Positions 8,435 through 17,160 are shown, numbered from the stretch's first letter. The stretch is 64,000 nucleotides of DNA from Pseudomonas multiresinivorans (GCF_012971725.1 NZ_CP048833.1:5208001-5272000), one strand, 5' to 3'. Translations and numbers: made by a program. The notes: generated by a model from the sequence alone, not told the origin.

Positions 8435-8470
8435 AATGAAAACGCCGCTCCGGGGAGCGGCGTTTTCATT
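8435..8470 (-). terminator. Strong terminator after pit
   Basis: A 17-bp perfect stem (AATGAAAACGCCGCTCC and complement) with a 2-base gap. Read on the - strand it ends in a TTTT run. It lies 13 bases past the pit stop codon and could also work in the other direction. Confidence 0.8.
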
Positions 8471-8483
8471 GAGCCACCCGCCC

Positions 8484-10088
8484 TCAGAACAGGTGGGTGA
8501 ACAGCCAGTACAGCGAAGCGGAGAGCACGATGGCCGCCGGCAGGGTCAGCACCCAGGCCATCAGCAGGTTGCGGATGGTGCGCATCTGCAGGCCCGAGCC
8601 GTTGGCGGCCATGGTGCCGGCGACGCCGGAAGACAGCACGTGGGTCGTCGATACCGGCAACCCGTACATGTCCGCCGCGCCGATGGTCATCATCGCCACC
8701 AGCTCCGCCGAGGCGCCCTGGGCGTAGGTCAGGTGGGTCTTGCCGATCTTCTCGCCTACGGTCACGACGATGCGCTTCCAGCCGACCATGGTGCCCAGGC
8801 CGAGGGCGATGGCCACGGCGACCTTCACCCACAGCGGGATGAAGCGGGTCGATTCGTCGATCTTGCCCTTGAACGCGGCCAGCTTGCTGGTGGTGTCCGC
8901 GTCGAAGTTGCCGACCTTGTCCTTGTCCATCAGGCGGATCGCTTCGCTGGTCAGGTACATGTCGTTGCGCACGTTGCCCATGGCTTCGGCCGGCACGCGA
9001 GCGAGGCTGCCGTAGCCCTTCACTTCCGCGCCGATGGCGCCGGTCAGCGCCGCCAACGCCGGGATCAGTTCCGGCTTGGCTTCCTTGGTCCGCACGTATT
9101 CCGAGAGCACCGCGCGCGGGTCGGCCGGGGCCGGCTGCGGCGCGGCGCGGACCAGCGCCTGCTGGGTGACTTCGGCGATGGCGACGAACTGTACGGTCTG
9201 GTCCGCCGGCATGGTGCGGTTCAGCGCGTAGGCCATCGGCAGAGTGCCGACCAGGATCAGCATGATCAGGCCCATGCCCTTCTGCCCGTCGTTGGAGCCG
9301 TGGGCGAAGGACACGCCGGTGCAGGTGAGAATCAGCAGACCACGAATCCACCACGGCGGCGGCGTCTTGCCCTTGGGCGCCTTGTACAGCGCGCGGTTCC
9401 TCACCAGCAGGCGCAGCGCCAGCAGCAGGAGCGCGGCGCAGACGAAACCGATCAGCGGCGAGAGCAGCAGCGAGTAGCCGACCTTGGTCGCCTGCGCCCA
9501 GTCGACGCCACTGGTGCCATCGCGGCCGTGCATCAGCGCATTGGCGATGCCCACGCCGATGATCGAGCCAATCAGCGTGTGCGAGGACGACGCCGGCAAG
9601 CCCAGCCACCAGGTGCCGAGGTTCCACAGTATGGCCGCAATCAGCAGGGCGAAGACCATGGCGAAACCGGCCGAAGAACCGACCTGCAGAATCAGCTCCA
9701 CCGGCAGCAGGGCGATGATGCCGAAGGCCACCGCGCCGCTGGAGAGCAGCACGCCCAGGAAGTTGAAGCAGCCCGACCAGACCACCGCGAAGTGCGGCGG
9801 CAGCGAGTGCGTATAGATGACGGTGGCCACTGCGTTGGCGGTGTCGTGGAAGCCGTTGACGAACTCGAAGCCCAGGGCGATGAACAGGGCGACCCCGAGC
9901 AGCAGGAACGGCGTCCAGGTGGTGACCGCAGTGGTGACGTCGTCGACGTCACGAACCAGGCTCCAGGCCGAGAACAGCAGGCCGACGGCAAGCACTGCGA
10001 AGAAGATGAAGACGGTAATGCGGCCGGGCTTGCGTTCCAGATGGGGCCGTTCTTCGGCGACGGGAACGGCCAGGGTATCGGTGGTCAT
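8484..10088 (-). CDS. pit: PiT-family low-affinity inorganic phosphate transporter
   Basis: An inner-membrane symporter for phosphate (as metal-phosphate) with H+ or Na+. The 534-residue protein carries both duplicated PiT signatures: GFEFVNGFHDTANAVATVIYT near residues 65-85 and ADMYGLPVSTTHVLSSGV near 480-497, plus an internal SSSHTLIGSIIGVG and SFAHGSNDGQKGMG. The hydrophilic insert at about 300-410 is the usual cytoplasmic loop. I prefer the ATG at 10088 (MTTDTLAVP); an ATG 33 bases upstream is possible. It sits beside polyphosphate kinase 2, so uptake and storage of phosphate are neighbours, though a repeat separates them and they are not clearly one operon. Confidence 0.92.
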   Translation of the reverse strand: MTTDTLAVPVAEERPHLERKPGRITVFIFFAVLAVGLLFSAWSLVRDVDDVTTAVTTWTPFLLLGVALFIALGFEFVNGFHDTANAVATVIYTHSLPPHFAVVWSGCFNFLGVLLSSGAVAFGIIALLPVELILQVGSSAGFAMVFALLIAAILWNLGTWWLGLPASSSHTLIGSIIGVGIANALMHGRDGTSGVDWAQATKVGYSLLLSPLIGFVCAALLLLALRLLVRNRALYKAPKGKTPPPWWIRGLLILTCTGVSFAHGSNDGQKGMGLIMLILVGTLPMAYALNRTMPADQTVQFVAIAEVTQQALVRAAPQPAPADPRAVLSEYVRTKEAKPELIPALAALTGAIGAEVKGYGSLARVPAEAMGNVRNDMYLTSEAIRLMDKDKVGNFDADTTSKLAAFKGKIDESTRFIPLWVKVAVAIALGLGTMVGWKRIVVTVGEKIGKTHLTYAQGASAELVAMMTIGAADMYGLPVSTTHVLSSGVAGTMAANGSGLQMRTIRNLLMAWVLTLPAAIVLSASLYWLFTHLF

Positions 10089-10172
10089 GCTGGGAACCCG
10101 GTGGGGGGATGTCCCGGTCATGATCGGCGGGGAATGTTACAGGTCATGTCTCAATGCCAGGCACCGGACGCT

Positions 10173-10246
10173 GTAGGAGCGAGCTTGCTCGCGAACCGCC
10201 TGACACCGCAGCAATCGGCCGGGTTCGCGAGCAAGCTCGCTCCTAC
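10173..10246. repeat. Family A inverted extragenic repeat
   Basis: Two intact arms (GTAGGAGCGAGCTTGCTCGC and complement) around about 34 bases, between pit and ppk2. Confidence 0.9.
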
Positions 10247-10268
10247 GAAAAGCTCTGCCCAACCAGTC

Positions 10269-11186
10269 TCAGTAAACCTCCGGCACCACGATTTCCCGTG
10301 GGGTCGGCGTGCGCGAGTAATCCTCGTTGCGCTGCCGCGCGGGCAGGATCACCGACGGATGCTCCACGTCCTCATAGGGGATCAGCTTCAACAGGTGGCT
10401 GATGCAGTTCAGCCGCGCGCGCTTCTTGTCGTCGGCCTGCACCACCCACCAGGGCGCCTCGGCAATATGGGTGCGGTCCAGCATGATTTCCTTGGCCTTG
10501 GTGTAGGCCTCCCAACGCCGGCGCGACTCCAGATCCATGGGGCTGAGCTTCCACTGCTTGAGCGGGTCGTGGATGCGGCTGAGGAAGCGCAGGTGCTGTT
10601 CGTCGTCGGAGATGGAGAACCAGTACTTGATCAGCTGGATGCCCGAGCGCGCCAGCATGCGCTCGAACTCCGGCACGCTGCGGAAGAACTCCTCGTACTG
10701 CTCGTCGTTGCAGAACCCCATGACCCGCTCGACTCCGGCGCGGTTGTACCAGCTGCGGTCGAACAGGACGATCTCCCCCGCCGCCGGCAGGTGCGAGACG
10801 TAGCGCTGGAAGTACCACTGGGTCTGCTCGCGGTCGTTCGGCGCGGGCAGCGCGGCGACCCGGCACACGCGCGGATTGAGGCGTTGGGTGATGCGCTTGA
10901 TCACGCCGCCCTTGCCCGCCGCGTCACGGCCCTCGAAAAGAATCACCACCTTGTGGCCGGTCTTCACCACCCAGCTCTGCAGTTTCACCAGCTCGCCCTG
11001 CAGGCGGAACAGTTCGCTGAAGTAGCGACGGCGGGCGAGCTTCTCCTCGTCGACGTCAGCGTGCTCGTCGAACAGCTCGTCGAGGTTGCGCACGTCTTCC
11101 AGCAGTTCCAGCTCCAGCTCTTCGTCGCTGTGGTCGAGCAGTTCGCGGTGGATGCGGCGGATCACGGATTCATTGGTCAGGGGCAT
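10269..11186 (-). CDS. ppk2: Polyphosphate kinase 2
   Basis: PPK2 enzymes use polyphosphate to phosphorylate nucleotides (mostly GDP/ADP to GTP/ATP), or run in reverse. This is a single-domain PPK2 of 305 residues. The Walker A motif EGRDAAGKGG lies at 85-94 and the Walker-B-like FDRSWYNRAG at 142-151, with the lid segment around residues 200-230 (DPLKQWKLSPMDLESRRRW). The first 50 residues are acidic and helical. The start MPLTNES at 11186 is the only convincing ATG. Its position next to pit suggests phosphate homeostasis; no PHO box is obvious. The subclass (ADP or GDP preference) cannot be settled by eye. Confidence 0.92.
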   Translation of the reverse strand: MPLTNESVIRRIHRELLDHSDEELELELLEDVRNLDELFDEHADVDEEKLARRRYFSELFRLQGELVKLQSWVVKTGHKVVILFEGRDAAGKGGVIKRITQRLNPRVCRVAALPAPNDREQTQWYFQRYVSHLPAAGEIVLFDRSWYNRAGVERVMGFCNDEQYEEFFRSVPEFERMLARSGIQLIKYWFSISDDEQHLRFLSRIHDPLKQWKLSPMDLESRRRWEAYTKAKEIMLDRTHIAEAPWWVVQADDKKRARLNCISHLLKLIPYEDVEHPSVILPARQRNEDYSRTPTPREIVVPEVY

Positions 11187-11277
11187 GGCGGCGGCCTACG
11201 CGTCGGGGCTTTGCCGCCAGACTAGGCCCCGACGGTGTCAGGCTGGTGACAGCGGTCGCCGTGCCAGTGATCGGCCT

Positions 11278-11354
11278 GTAGGAGCGAGCTTGCTCGCGAA
11301 CCGCACAGCTCCGAGCTGCCGGAGAGCACCGTTCGCGAGCAAGCTCGCTCCTAC
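11278..11354. repeat. Family A inverted extragenic repeat
   Basis: Two intact arms around about 37 bases, between ppk2 and the convergent end of the acylase gene. Confidence 0.9.
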
Positions 11355-11372
11355 AAGATCCGTGAGCTCAGC

Positions 11373-13652
11373 TCACCGCTCGCGCAACTCCATCACCTTC
11401 AGCTCCGGATCGGCCTTGATCTGCTCGTCGGTAAACGGCAGCTCCGGCCATTGCTGCCGGGCGAACAGCTCCGTCTGGTCCCGATGGTGCGGCGAGCCGG
11501 GTTCGCTGGACTGCGAGAACGCCAGCAGCCCGCGCGCCTTCGGCCCGTCGGCGGTGAAGTCGACCAGCTGGATATAGCTGCTGCCGCTGAGCACACGGTA
11601 ATGGTCGCCCTGCCACTGCGAAGTGATGGCGTTGTACACGCCCTCGTTGCCGGTGCCACCGGGAATGCCCTGGGGATTGGCCTGGTCGCCGGTCAGTTGC
11701 AGCTCTCCCCACTTCTCATCCGCCTGGATCTTGCGGGCGTCGATCTCCTGCCCGGCGGCTACCAGGGCCTGCTGCGCCTGCTCACGGACCTCCGGTTTGT
11801 CCAGGGCGATTCCCGAGGGCGTGGCCAGCGGCAGCTTGGGATCGAAGGGCAGGCGCCAGCCGCCGTCGATCTTCAGGAAGCGCGCGACGAAGGCCTGGAA
11901 GTAGGCGAAGCCGGGATTGCTGTCGAGGTTGACGTGGCGGTCCCAAGAGCCCAGCGCGGCGCAGGCCGCCTCCGCGCCCGCCGGGGCCGGCTTGCAGAGT
12001 TGCAGCAGGTCGTCGAGGAGCATGTCGGCCACGTAGACGCGGTTGTCGGTGACCATCTTCTGCAGATCGTCCGGACCGATCTTGCCGTCGCCCTTCAGGC
12101 GCTCCAGGGCGAAACGTGCACGGGCACTGACCGGAATCGAATCGCGGCTCACCAGCGGCGAGAAGCCGGTCAGCGGCTGCGCCGGGTTGCTCAGCCAGGC
12201 GCTGTCGTTGGAGTTCTGCACGAAGTCCTGGCGCTCCAGCGCCGGCATCTGCTCCGGCGGCGTAAGGCCGGCGTGGCGCGCCCCCGGTGCGCTGGACCAG
12301 TTGCAGGCGCGGCGTCCGCCCTGCAGCACCGGCAGGCCCTGCTTCTGGAACTCGGGGATCGCGCAGTCGGCCAATTGCTGCTGGCTCAGGTAAGGCACCA
12401 CCGATTGATTGAGGTAGAGCACCTTGCCTTCTGCGTCAGTGGCCAGGGTGTTGACCCACGGAATGCCCTGCACGCGCTCGACGCTATCGCGCAGCTCATC
12501 CAGGCTGCGCGCGTGATCGATGGCGTACCACTGCTGCAGCACGCGGTCGTTGCCCAGGTTGGCGTCGCGCACCGCGAAGGCTTCGTTGGCGTTCCAGGGG
12601 AATTTGCCGGGCACGCTGAGCAGCGGGCCGTACTCGGACTCGTACAGCGTATGACTACGCGTACCCACTCGGCCATTGGGCTCCAGCACGCGAACGCGCA
12701 GGGTGATTTCCTTCAACGGCCGCGACTGGCCATCGACGAGGTAGCTGTGCGGGTCCTGCGGGTCGAGGTCCAGTCGATACAAGGTGAAGTGGCTGGAGGT
12801 GTCCACCGTGTGGCTCCAGGCGAGGTCCTTGCTGAAGCCGATGTTCACCAGCGGCATGCCCGGCAGCGAAGCGCCCATCACATCGAGCTGGCCGGGAATG
12901 GTCAGGTGCATCTGGTAGAAGCGCAGCGCGCCGAACCAGGGGAAATGCGGGTTGGCCAGCAGCAGGCCGTTGCCGTCCGCAGAACGCTCGCTGCCCACGG
13001 CGACGGCGTTGCTGCCGTGGTTCTGGTGGAAGTTCTCGCGGCGATCCATCGCCGCCAGCACCTCGCCGTCGCTGACGATGGAGGACGTCGCCTGGCCCGG
13101 CGGCGTCGCTGCCATCATCGCCTCGGCGAACTGCCCGGCACCGGATTGCACCAGCAGCCGGCGGGTCAGGCGCAGCAGGTCGTCAGCCTCCAGCGGGCGC
13201 AGCCAGGCCTTGCCCGCGCACTGCGTGCCGGCCGCCTGGGTATCCCAAAGCCAGCGGTTGTAGCCGGCCGCGTAGCCATCGAGCAGATCACGGATCGGCT
13301 GCGGCTGGGCGCTGCGCAGGCGACGCAGGGATTCGTTGTCGTTGAGCCAGGTGTAGAAGAAGTCGGAGGGCAGGTTGCCGACGCCGGCGGAGGACTTGCC
13401 GTCCACGCCGAAGTAGCGCGAGCGTTCGCCCCGCGCGGTGAGGACTTCCTCGGCCAGCAGGCAGGCGTTGTCGCGGGCATAGGCGTAGCCGATGCCGTAG
13501 CCCAGGCCCAGTTCGTCCCTGGCCTGGATGTGCGGGATGCCGTAGCGGGTCCAGCGGATCTGCGCCTCGAGTTCGGCGCCATAGGCCAGCGCGGGCAGTC
13601 CGGAAGCCAGCAGGCTGCCGGCCACGGCGGCCAGTCGGAAGGTCTTGCTCAT
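11373..13652 (-). CDS. pvdQ: PvdQ-type N-terminal-nucleophile acylase
   Basis: A periplasmic penicillin-acylase-family enzyme, made as a precursor that cuts itself into alpha and beta chains. PvdQ in P. aeruginosa removes the acyl chain from the pyoverdine precursor and also degrades long-chain acyl-homoserine lactones. The chosen ATG at 13652 gives 759 residues (PvdQ is about 762). The signal peptide is residues 1 to about 26. The alpha-chain motif YGIGYAYARDNACLLAEE lies at about 52-69. The cleavage site is HG|SNA, with Ser214 as nucleophile at the beta-chain start. Conserved beta-chain segments include ADGNGLLLANPHFPW, FVQNSNDSAW and ARGLLAFSQSS. Line by line it resembles PvdQ more than QuiP. 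No pyoverdine gene is nearby, so the in vivo substrate is open. Confidence 0.88.
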   Translation of the reverse strand: MSKTFRLAAVAGSLLASGLPALAYGAELEAQIRWTRYGIPHIQARDELGLGYGIGYAYARDNACLLAEEVLTARGERSRYFGVDGKSSAGVGNLPSDFFYTWLNDNESLRRLRSAQPQPIRDLLDGYAAGYNRWLWDTQAAGTQCAGKAWLRPLEADDLLRLTRRLLVQSGAGQFAEAMMAATPPGQATSSIVSDGEVLAAMDRRENFHQNHGSNAVAVGSERSADGNGLLLANPHFPWFGALRFYQMHLTIPGQLDVMGASLPGMPLVNIGFSKDLAWSHTVDTSSHFTLYRLDLDPQDPHSYLVDGQSRPLKEITLRVRVLEPNGRVGTRSHTLYESEYGPLLSVPGKFPWNANEAFAVRDANLGNDRVLQQWYAIDHARSLDELRDSVERVQGIPWVNTLATDAEGKVLYLNQSVVPYLSQQQLADCAIPEFQKQGLPVLQGGRRACNWSSAPGARHAGLTPPEQMPALERQDFVQNSNDSAWLSNPAQPLTGFSPLVSRDSIPVSARARFALERLKGDGKIGPDDLQKMVTDNRVYVADMLLDDLLQLCKPAPAGAEAACAALGSWDRHVNLDSNPGFAYFQAFVARFLKIDGGWRLPFDPKLPLATPSGIALDKPEVREQAQQALVAAGQEIDARKIQADEKWGELQLTGDQANPQGIPGGTGNEGVYNAITSQWQGDHYRVLSGSSYIQLVDFTADGPKARGLLAFSQSSEPGSPHHRDQTELFARQQWPELPFTDEQIKADPELKVMELRER

Positions 13653-13747
13653 TGATTCCCTCAATGCTCGGATGACGGCCGGATGCCCGGCCAGGGGCAC
13701 GCGGCCGCGCCGCTCGCGCGGTGCCGGTGCAAGGGTTGGAGGGCGGC

Positions 13748-13828
13748 TCACGCCGGCCAATGCAGTGCGCTGAAGGTCATCGCGCCGCGCCTTCCGAGGC
13801 ACGCGCGCAGGCAGGTTGCTGAGGACAT
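13748..13828 (-). CDS. Candidate 26-residue small ORF ahead of the acylase gene
   Basis: An ATG at 13826-13828 is preceded by a strong AAGGAG seven bases upstream, better than the ribosome site of the acylase gene itself. It encodes 26 residues (MSSATCLRACLGRRGAM... ending HWPA) and stops 95 bases before the acylase ATG. The peptide has two cysteines and no clear membrane segment. It could be a leader peptide controlling the downstream gene, a small secreted or regulatory peptide, or chance. The Shine-Dalgarno match is the only direct support. Confidence 0.35.
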   Translation of the reverse strand: MSSATCLRACLGRRGAMTFSALHWPA

Positions 13829-13914
13829 GGGTTCTCCTTTTTCTTGTCGGGGGCCTCGCGAAAAAGCGACGCGCCTCTTCAGGGGAACGGATGGGCCGCG
13901 CGCGAAATTAACCC

Positions 13915-13936
13915 GTGGCCGATGGCAATCGGCCAC
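13915..13936 (-). terminator. Hairpin downstream of the AraC gene
   Basis: Perfect 9-bp arms GTGGCCGAT / ATCGGCCAC with a 4-base loop, about 60 bases past the AraC stop and 87 bases before the small ORF. There is no strong T-tract. Confidence 0.4.
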
Positions 13937-13996
13937 ACGAAAAGGCTCTATCTCGCGACTTTCGACCGTTCCAGAGGCGTCGCGGGCGGTTCGACT

Positions 13997-15028
13997 TCAG
14001 GGCGCCGGGAGGGTTCCGGACTGACGCTTCCAACGACCGGGCGACTGCCCCGTCCAGCGCTGGAAAGCGCGGGAGAAACTCGCCGCCTCGGCATAGCCCA
14101 AGCACTGCGCGATGCCATGCAGATCCATCCGCGATTCGCATAGCAGGCGCTCGGCCAGACGCCGTTTGATGCCGTCATTCAGCCCCTGCAAGCTCTGCCC
14201 CTCCTGCGCCAGGCGCCGTTGCAGCGTGCGCTCGGAAAGACCCAGTCGCTCGGCCACTGCGGCAGCGCCGAGCAGGCTGGCGGAATCACGCAACAACAAT
14301 TGCTGGACCTGCCGCGCGGTAGGCGTGGCAGCCAGGGTCAGCGCCAACTCTCCACAGAGGCGCTCGCAGAGCTGCTCGCCGCTGTCCCGCGCGCTGATCT
14401 GCGCTTGCGGCAACGGCGCCTGCAGGTCTTCCAGGGCAAAGAGCATGGCGTTGCGTGGCGCCTCGAACAGCGGCTCGATGCCGAAGATGTCGCGGAACAC
14501 GCTGGCATCGGCTGGCGCCGGGCAGCGCAGTTCGATGGCCAGGGGCTGCAGCGGCCGCTGCAGCAATTCGCCGGACAGTTGCCAGCAACCGGCGATGCCG
14601 CGCTCCACCACGAAGGCACGGGCATCCTCGGGCAGTACGCGGTCGTCGTACACCAGCCACACCCCGCGCGCCTCCGCCTCGCTGCTCACGGGGCAAAGGG
14701 TCAGGGCCAGGCTCTGGTAACGGCCGAAGGTTTCGAAGGCTTCCTGCAGGGTGCGGCTGGCGAGCATGGTGAAACCCAGCAGCCCCAGCGACGTCAGGTG
14801 ATAGCGCCGCCCGGTGGCCAAACCCAGGCCCGGCCTGTCCCTGCGCTGCAACAGGTTGCGGATCACCGCCAGCTCCTGCCACGCCTGGATGCGCCCGGCG
14901 CGCGCCTGCAGGTCGGCGGGCGAGATGGCGCTGCCCACCAGGCAATCGTCGGCGTCGATGCCTTCGTCGCGGGCGCTATCGAGCAGGTACTGCACTCCGG
15001 TGATTTCGCGGGTCTGGCGCCAGTCCAT
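13997..15028 (-). CDS. AraC-family regulator (arabinose-binding-like N-domain)
   Basis: A 343-residue regulator of the OruR/VirS-like group. The N-terminal 'Arabinose_bd' domain covers about 20-210 (GLATGRRYHLTSLGLLGFTML). The C-terminal AraC DNA-binding domain follows, with helix-turn-helix 1 around VAERLGLSERTLQRRLAQEGQ and the second around GIAQCLGYAEAASFSRAFQRWTG. The ATG at 15028 has AAGGA at a good distance; a GTG three bases upstream is too close to the AAGGA. It is divergent from the TauD-type dioxygenase and hydratase genes across 123 bases, so it probably controls them. The inducer is unknown. Confidence 0.88.
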   Translation of the reverse strand: MDWRQTREITGVQYLLDSARDEGIDADDCLVGSAISPADLQARAGRIQAWQELAVIRNLLQRRDRPGLGLATGRRYHLTSLGLLGFTMLASRTLQEAFETFGRYQSLALTLCPVSSEAEARGVWLVYDDRVLPEDARAFVVERGIAGCWQLSGELLQRPLQPLAIELRCPAPADASVFRDIFGIEPLFEAPRNAMLFALEDLQAPLPQAQISARDSGEQLCERLCGELALTLAATPTARQVQQLLLRDSASLLGAAAVAERLGLSERTLQRRLAQEGQSLQGLNDGIKRRLAERLLCESRMDLHGIAQCLGYAEAASFSRAFQRWTGQSPGRWKRQSGTLPAP

Positions 15029-15151
15029 CACGAATTCCTTGTTGGCCGCTGCATGGCGGGAAAAGTCAATTTTTGGCGGACTTGATCATGGAAGAAAGTG
15101 ACGGCGCTGACCATGCTTGAGGTGCCAATAACACTCACAAGAGGCTTCCCC

Positions 15152-16045
15152 ATGTTCGAGTTCTTCTACGCGTTGCCGAGCCAGAATCGCGCCGCCGAGT
15201 ACAAGCACTTCCGCATCGTCCCGGCCACCGGCGCCATCGGTGCGGACGTCAGCGACCTTGATCTGACCACCCTGGGCGACGACGGCTACGCCGAGCTGCG
15301 CCAGGCACTGCTGGCGCACAAGGTGCTGTTCATCCGCGGGCAGGACCTGAGCGTGGAAAACCTCGAAGCCGTGACCCTGCGCTTCGGTGAATTCGGCCGC
15401 GAACCCTACGTGGTCGGCATGGACGATCATCCGCACGTGGTGCGGGTGGTGAAGGAAGCCAACGAAAAGACCCCGGTGGTGTTCGGCGGCGCCTGGCACA
15501 GCGACTGGTCGTTTCAGGAGCGCCCGCCGGCTTTCACCCTGCTCTACGGCCACGACATCCCGCCTTTCGGCGGCGACACCCTCTATGCCAACCTGGCGCT
15601 GGCCTACGAATGGCTGTCGCCGAAGCTTCGTGCACAGCTGGAAACCCTCGACGCCATCCATAGCCCGGAGCGCGCCTACGGCGCGGAAGCCAAGCACAAC
15701 GACCTGATGGAGAACATGGCGGTGCGCTACGGCAACCACGATGGCGAAGTGCGCTCGCACCCGCTGGTGATCAAACACCCGGAGACCGGCAAGAAGGTCC
15801 TCTACATCAACCCGGCCTACACCAGCGGCATCAAGGGCATGCGCCCGGCCGAGTCGCAGCCGCTGCTGGACTACCTGTTCGGCATCGCCACCCAGCCGGC
15901 CTTCACCTGCCGCATGCGCTGGACCGCCGGCACCCTGGCGATCTGGGACAACCGCAGCACCTGGCACTACCCGGTGTCGGACTACCACGGCATGCGCCGG
16001 GAGATGTACCGCACCACCGTGGTGGGCGAAGTGCCGAGCCGCTGA
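15152..16045 (+). CDS. TauD/TfdA-family Fe(II)/2-oxoglutarate dioxygenase
   Basis: A non-heme iron oxygenase of 297 residues that couples 2-oxoglutarate decarboxylation to substrate hydroxylation. The metal triad is visible: His116 and Asp118 in WHSDWSF, and His272 in RSTWHYPV. The 2-oxoglutarate-binding arginine is in the MYRTT segment (Arg287). The start MFEFFYALPS has GAGG upstream. The family covers taurine, 2,4-D, sulfate esters and many other compounds, so the substrate cannot be named. The hydratase-like gene follows 11 bases later, which is unusual for sulfur scavenging and suggests a carbon-catabolic step instead. Confidence 0.88.
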   Translation: MFEFFYALPSQNRAAEYKHFRIVPATGAIGADVSDLDLTTLGDDGYAELRQALLAHKVLFIRGQDLSVENLEAVTLRFGEFGREPYVVGMDDHPHVVRVVKEANEKTPVVFGGAWHSDWSFQERPPAFTLLYGHDIPPFGGDTLYANLALAYEWLSPKLRAQLETLDAIHSPERAYGAEAKHNDLMENMAVRYGNHDGEVRSHPLVIKHPETGKKVLYINPAYTSGIKGMRPAESQPLLDYLFGIATQPAFTCRMRWTAGTLAIWDNRSTWHYPVSDYHGMRREMYRTTVVGEVPSR

Positions 16046-16056
16046 GGAGCCCGACA

Positions 16057-16839
16057 ATGACGACCGACAATCTCCACTCCGCCGCCCACGCCCTGGCCGA
16101 GGCGCGGGCCAGCCGAACGCCCATCGCCGCGCCGGCGGCACACTATGAGCTCACCGGGCTGGACGACGCCTATCGCGTGCAGGCGCTGGGCATCGACCTC
16201 GCGCTGGCTGGTGGCGAACGCCTGGCGGGCGCCAAGGCCGGGCTGATCTCGCCGGCGATGCAGGCGGCGCTCAAGGTCGGCGAACCGATTCATGGCCGCT
16301 TGCTCGCCAGCCTGCGCTGTCGATCCGGCGCGCTTATCGCCCGCGAACGCCTGCTGCAACCGCGAATCGAGGCGGAAGTCGCCCTGCTCATCGGCCGCGA
16401 CCTGCCGACGGGAGAGCTCGATCTGGCCACTTTTCGCGCCTGCATCGAAGGTGCGGTCCCGGCCATCGAGATCAACGACACCGCCGTGGCCAACTGGCAG
16501 ATCGGCCTGCTCGACTCGGTGGCCGATAACCTCTGCGCGGGCCTCTACCTGACCGGCGACCAACCGGTGGCGCTGGAAAGACTGGAAGACGCCGCGCTGG
16601 CAGTGCAACTGCTCCGCAACGGCGTGCCGGCCTTCCCGCCGACCCGGACGACCCTCGGGGCGATGCTCGACATCGGCCTCTGGCTGGCGCGACGCATGGC
16701 ACGCCTGGACGCGCCGCTCAAGGCGGGAGACGTCCTGCTGTGCGGAGCCCTGGCGCCGATGTCGCCGGTTGCGCCGGGGGATCTATTCGAGCTGGAAATC
16801 GAGGGGCTGGGACGCGTCGGCTGCAGCTTCGAGCAATGA
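16057..16839 (+). CDS. 2-keto-4-pentenoate hydratase / fumarylacetoacetase-family protein
   Basis: A 260-residue member of the MhpD/HpaH hydratase group, which adds water to 2-oxo-4-enoates in aromatic ring-cleavage pathways. Conserved elements are AYRVQ near residue 37, GAKAGLISPAMQ, the metal-binding region PRIEAEVALLIGRDL (Glu ligands), VPAIEINDT and LLDSVADN. The end has the family core (LKAGDVLLCGAL) and a short C-terminus. It is the second gene of a likely two-gene operon after the dioxygenase. No ring-cleavage enzyme is encoded beside it, so the pathway is incomplete here. Confidence 0.85.
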   Translation: MTTDNLHSAAHALAEARASRTPIAAPAAHYELTGLDDAYRVQALGIDLALAGGERLAGAKAGLISPAMQAALKVGEPIHGRLLASLRCRSGALIARERLLQPRIEAEVALLIGRDLPTGELDLATFRACIEGAVPAIEINDTAVANWQIGLLDSVADNLCAGLYLTGDQPVALERLEDAALAVQLLRNGVPAFPPTRTTLGAMLDIGLWLARRMARLDAPLKAGDVLLCGALAPMSPVAPGDLFELEIEGLGRVGCSFEQ

Positions 16840-16882
16840 CGGAGAGGACGGGCCCGGTCTCTTGCAACTGCGCTCCGCGCTT

Positions 16883-17160
16883 CTCCCAGCGGCGTAAGGC
16901 ACATCACCTGGAACCGGTTATCCGCCAGTAACTCGCGGCGGATAACGCCAGGGCGTTATTCGCCCTACGGGTTCTGTGCCCGCACGCCGCTACAACTCCG
17001 CTGCGAACCGCCCTGGATGCTCCCCCAGCAGCGTAGGGCGCATAACCTGGAACAGGTTATCCGCCGAAAACTCACGGCGGATAACGCCAAGGCGTTATTC
17101 GCCCTAGGGGTTCTGTGCCCACGCGCCGTCAGAGCTCCGCGCCGAACCGCCCTGCATGCT
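16883..17160. repeat. 139-bp tandem duplication overlapping the lysR 3' end
   Basis: Copy 1 is about 16883-17021 and copy 2 about 17022-17160. Landmarks GGTTATCCGCC (16916 and 17055), GTTCTGTGCC (16971 and 17110) and GAACCGCCCTG (17005 and 17144) are all offset by exactly 139. Each copy has an inner inverted repeat GTTATCCGCC / GGCGGATAAC. Copy 2 ends within the last ten codons of the lysR gene, and copy 1 carries a diverged version of that coding end. Confidence 0.9.

Noticed and set aside
8025..11225. A continuous + strand reading frame of more than 1000 codons
   Set aside because: It runs antisense through pauA5, pit and ppk2, which have clear family motifs. It arises from high third-position GC and its translation is low-complexity Arg/Gln/Gly-rich.
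11451..13655. Long + strand frame antisense to the acylase gene
   Set aside because: The acylase has a signal peptide, a cleavage site and full family length; the antisense frame is a shadow.
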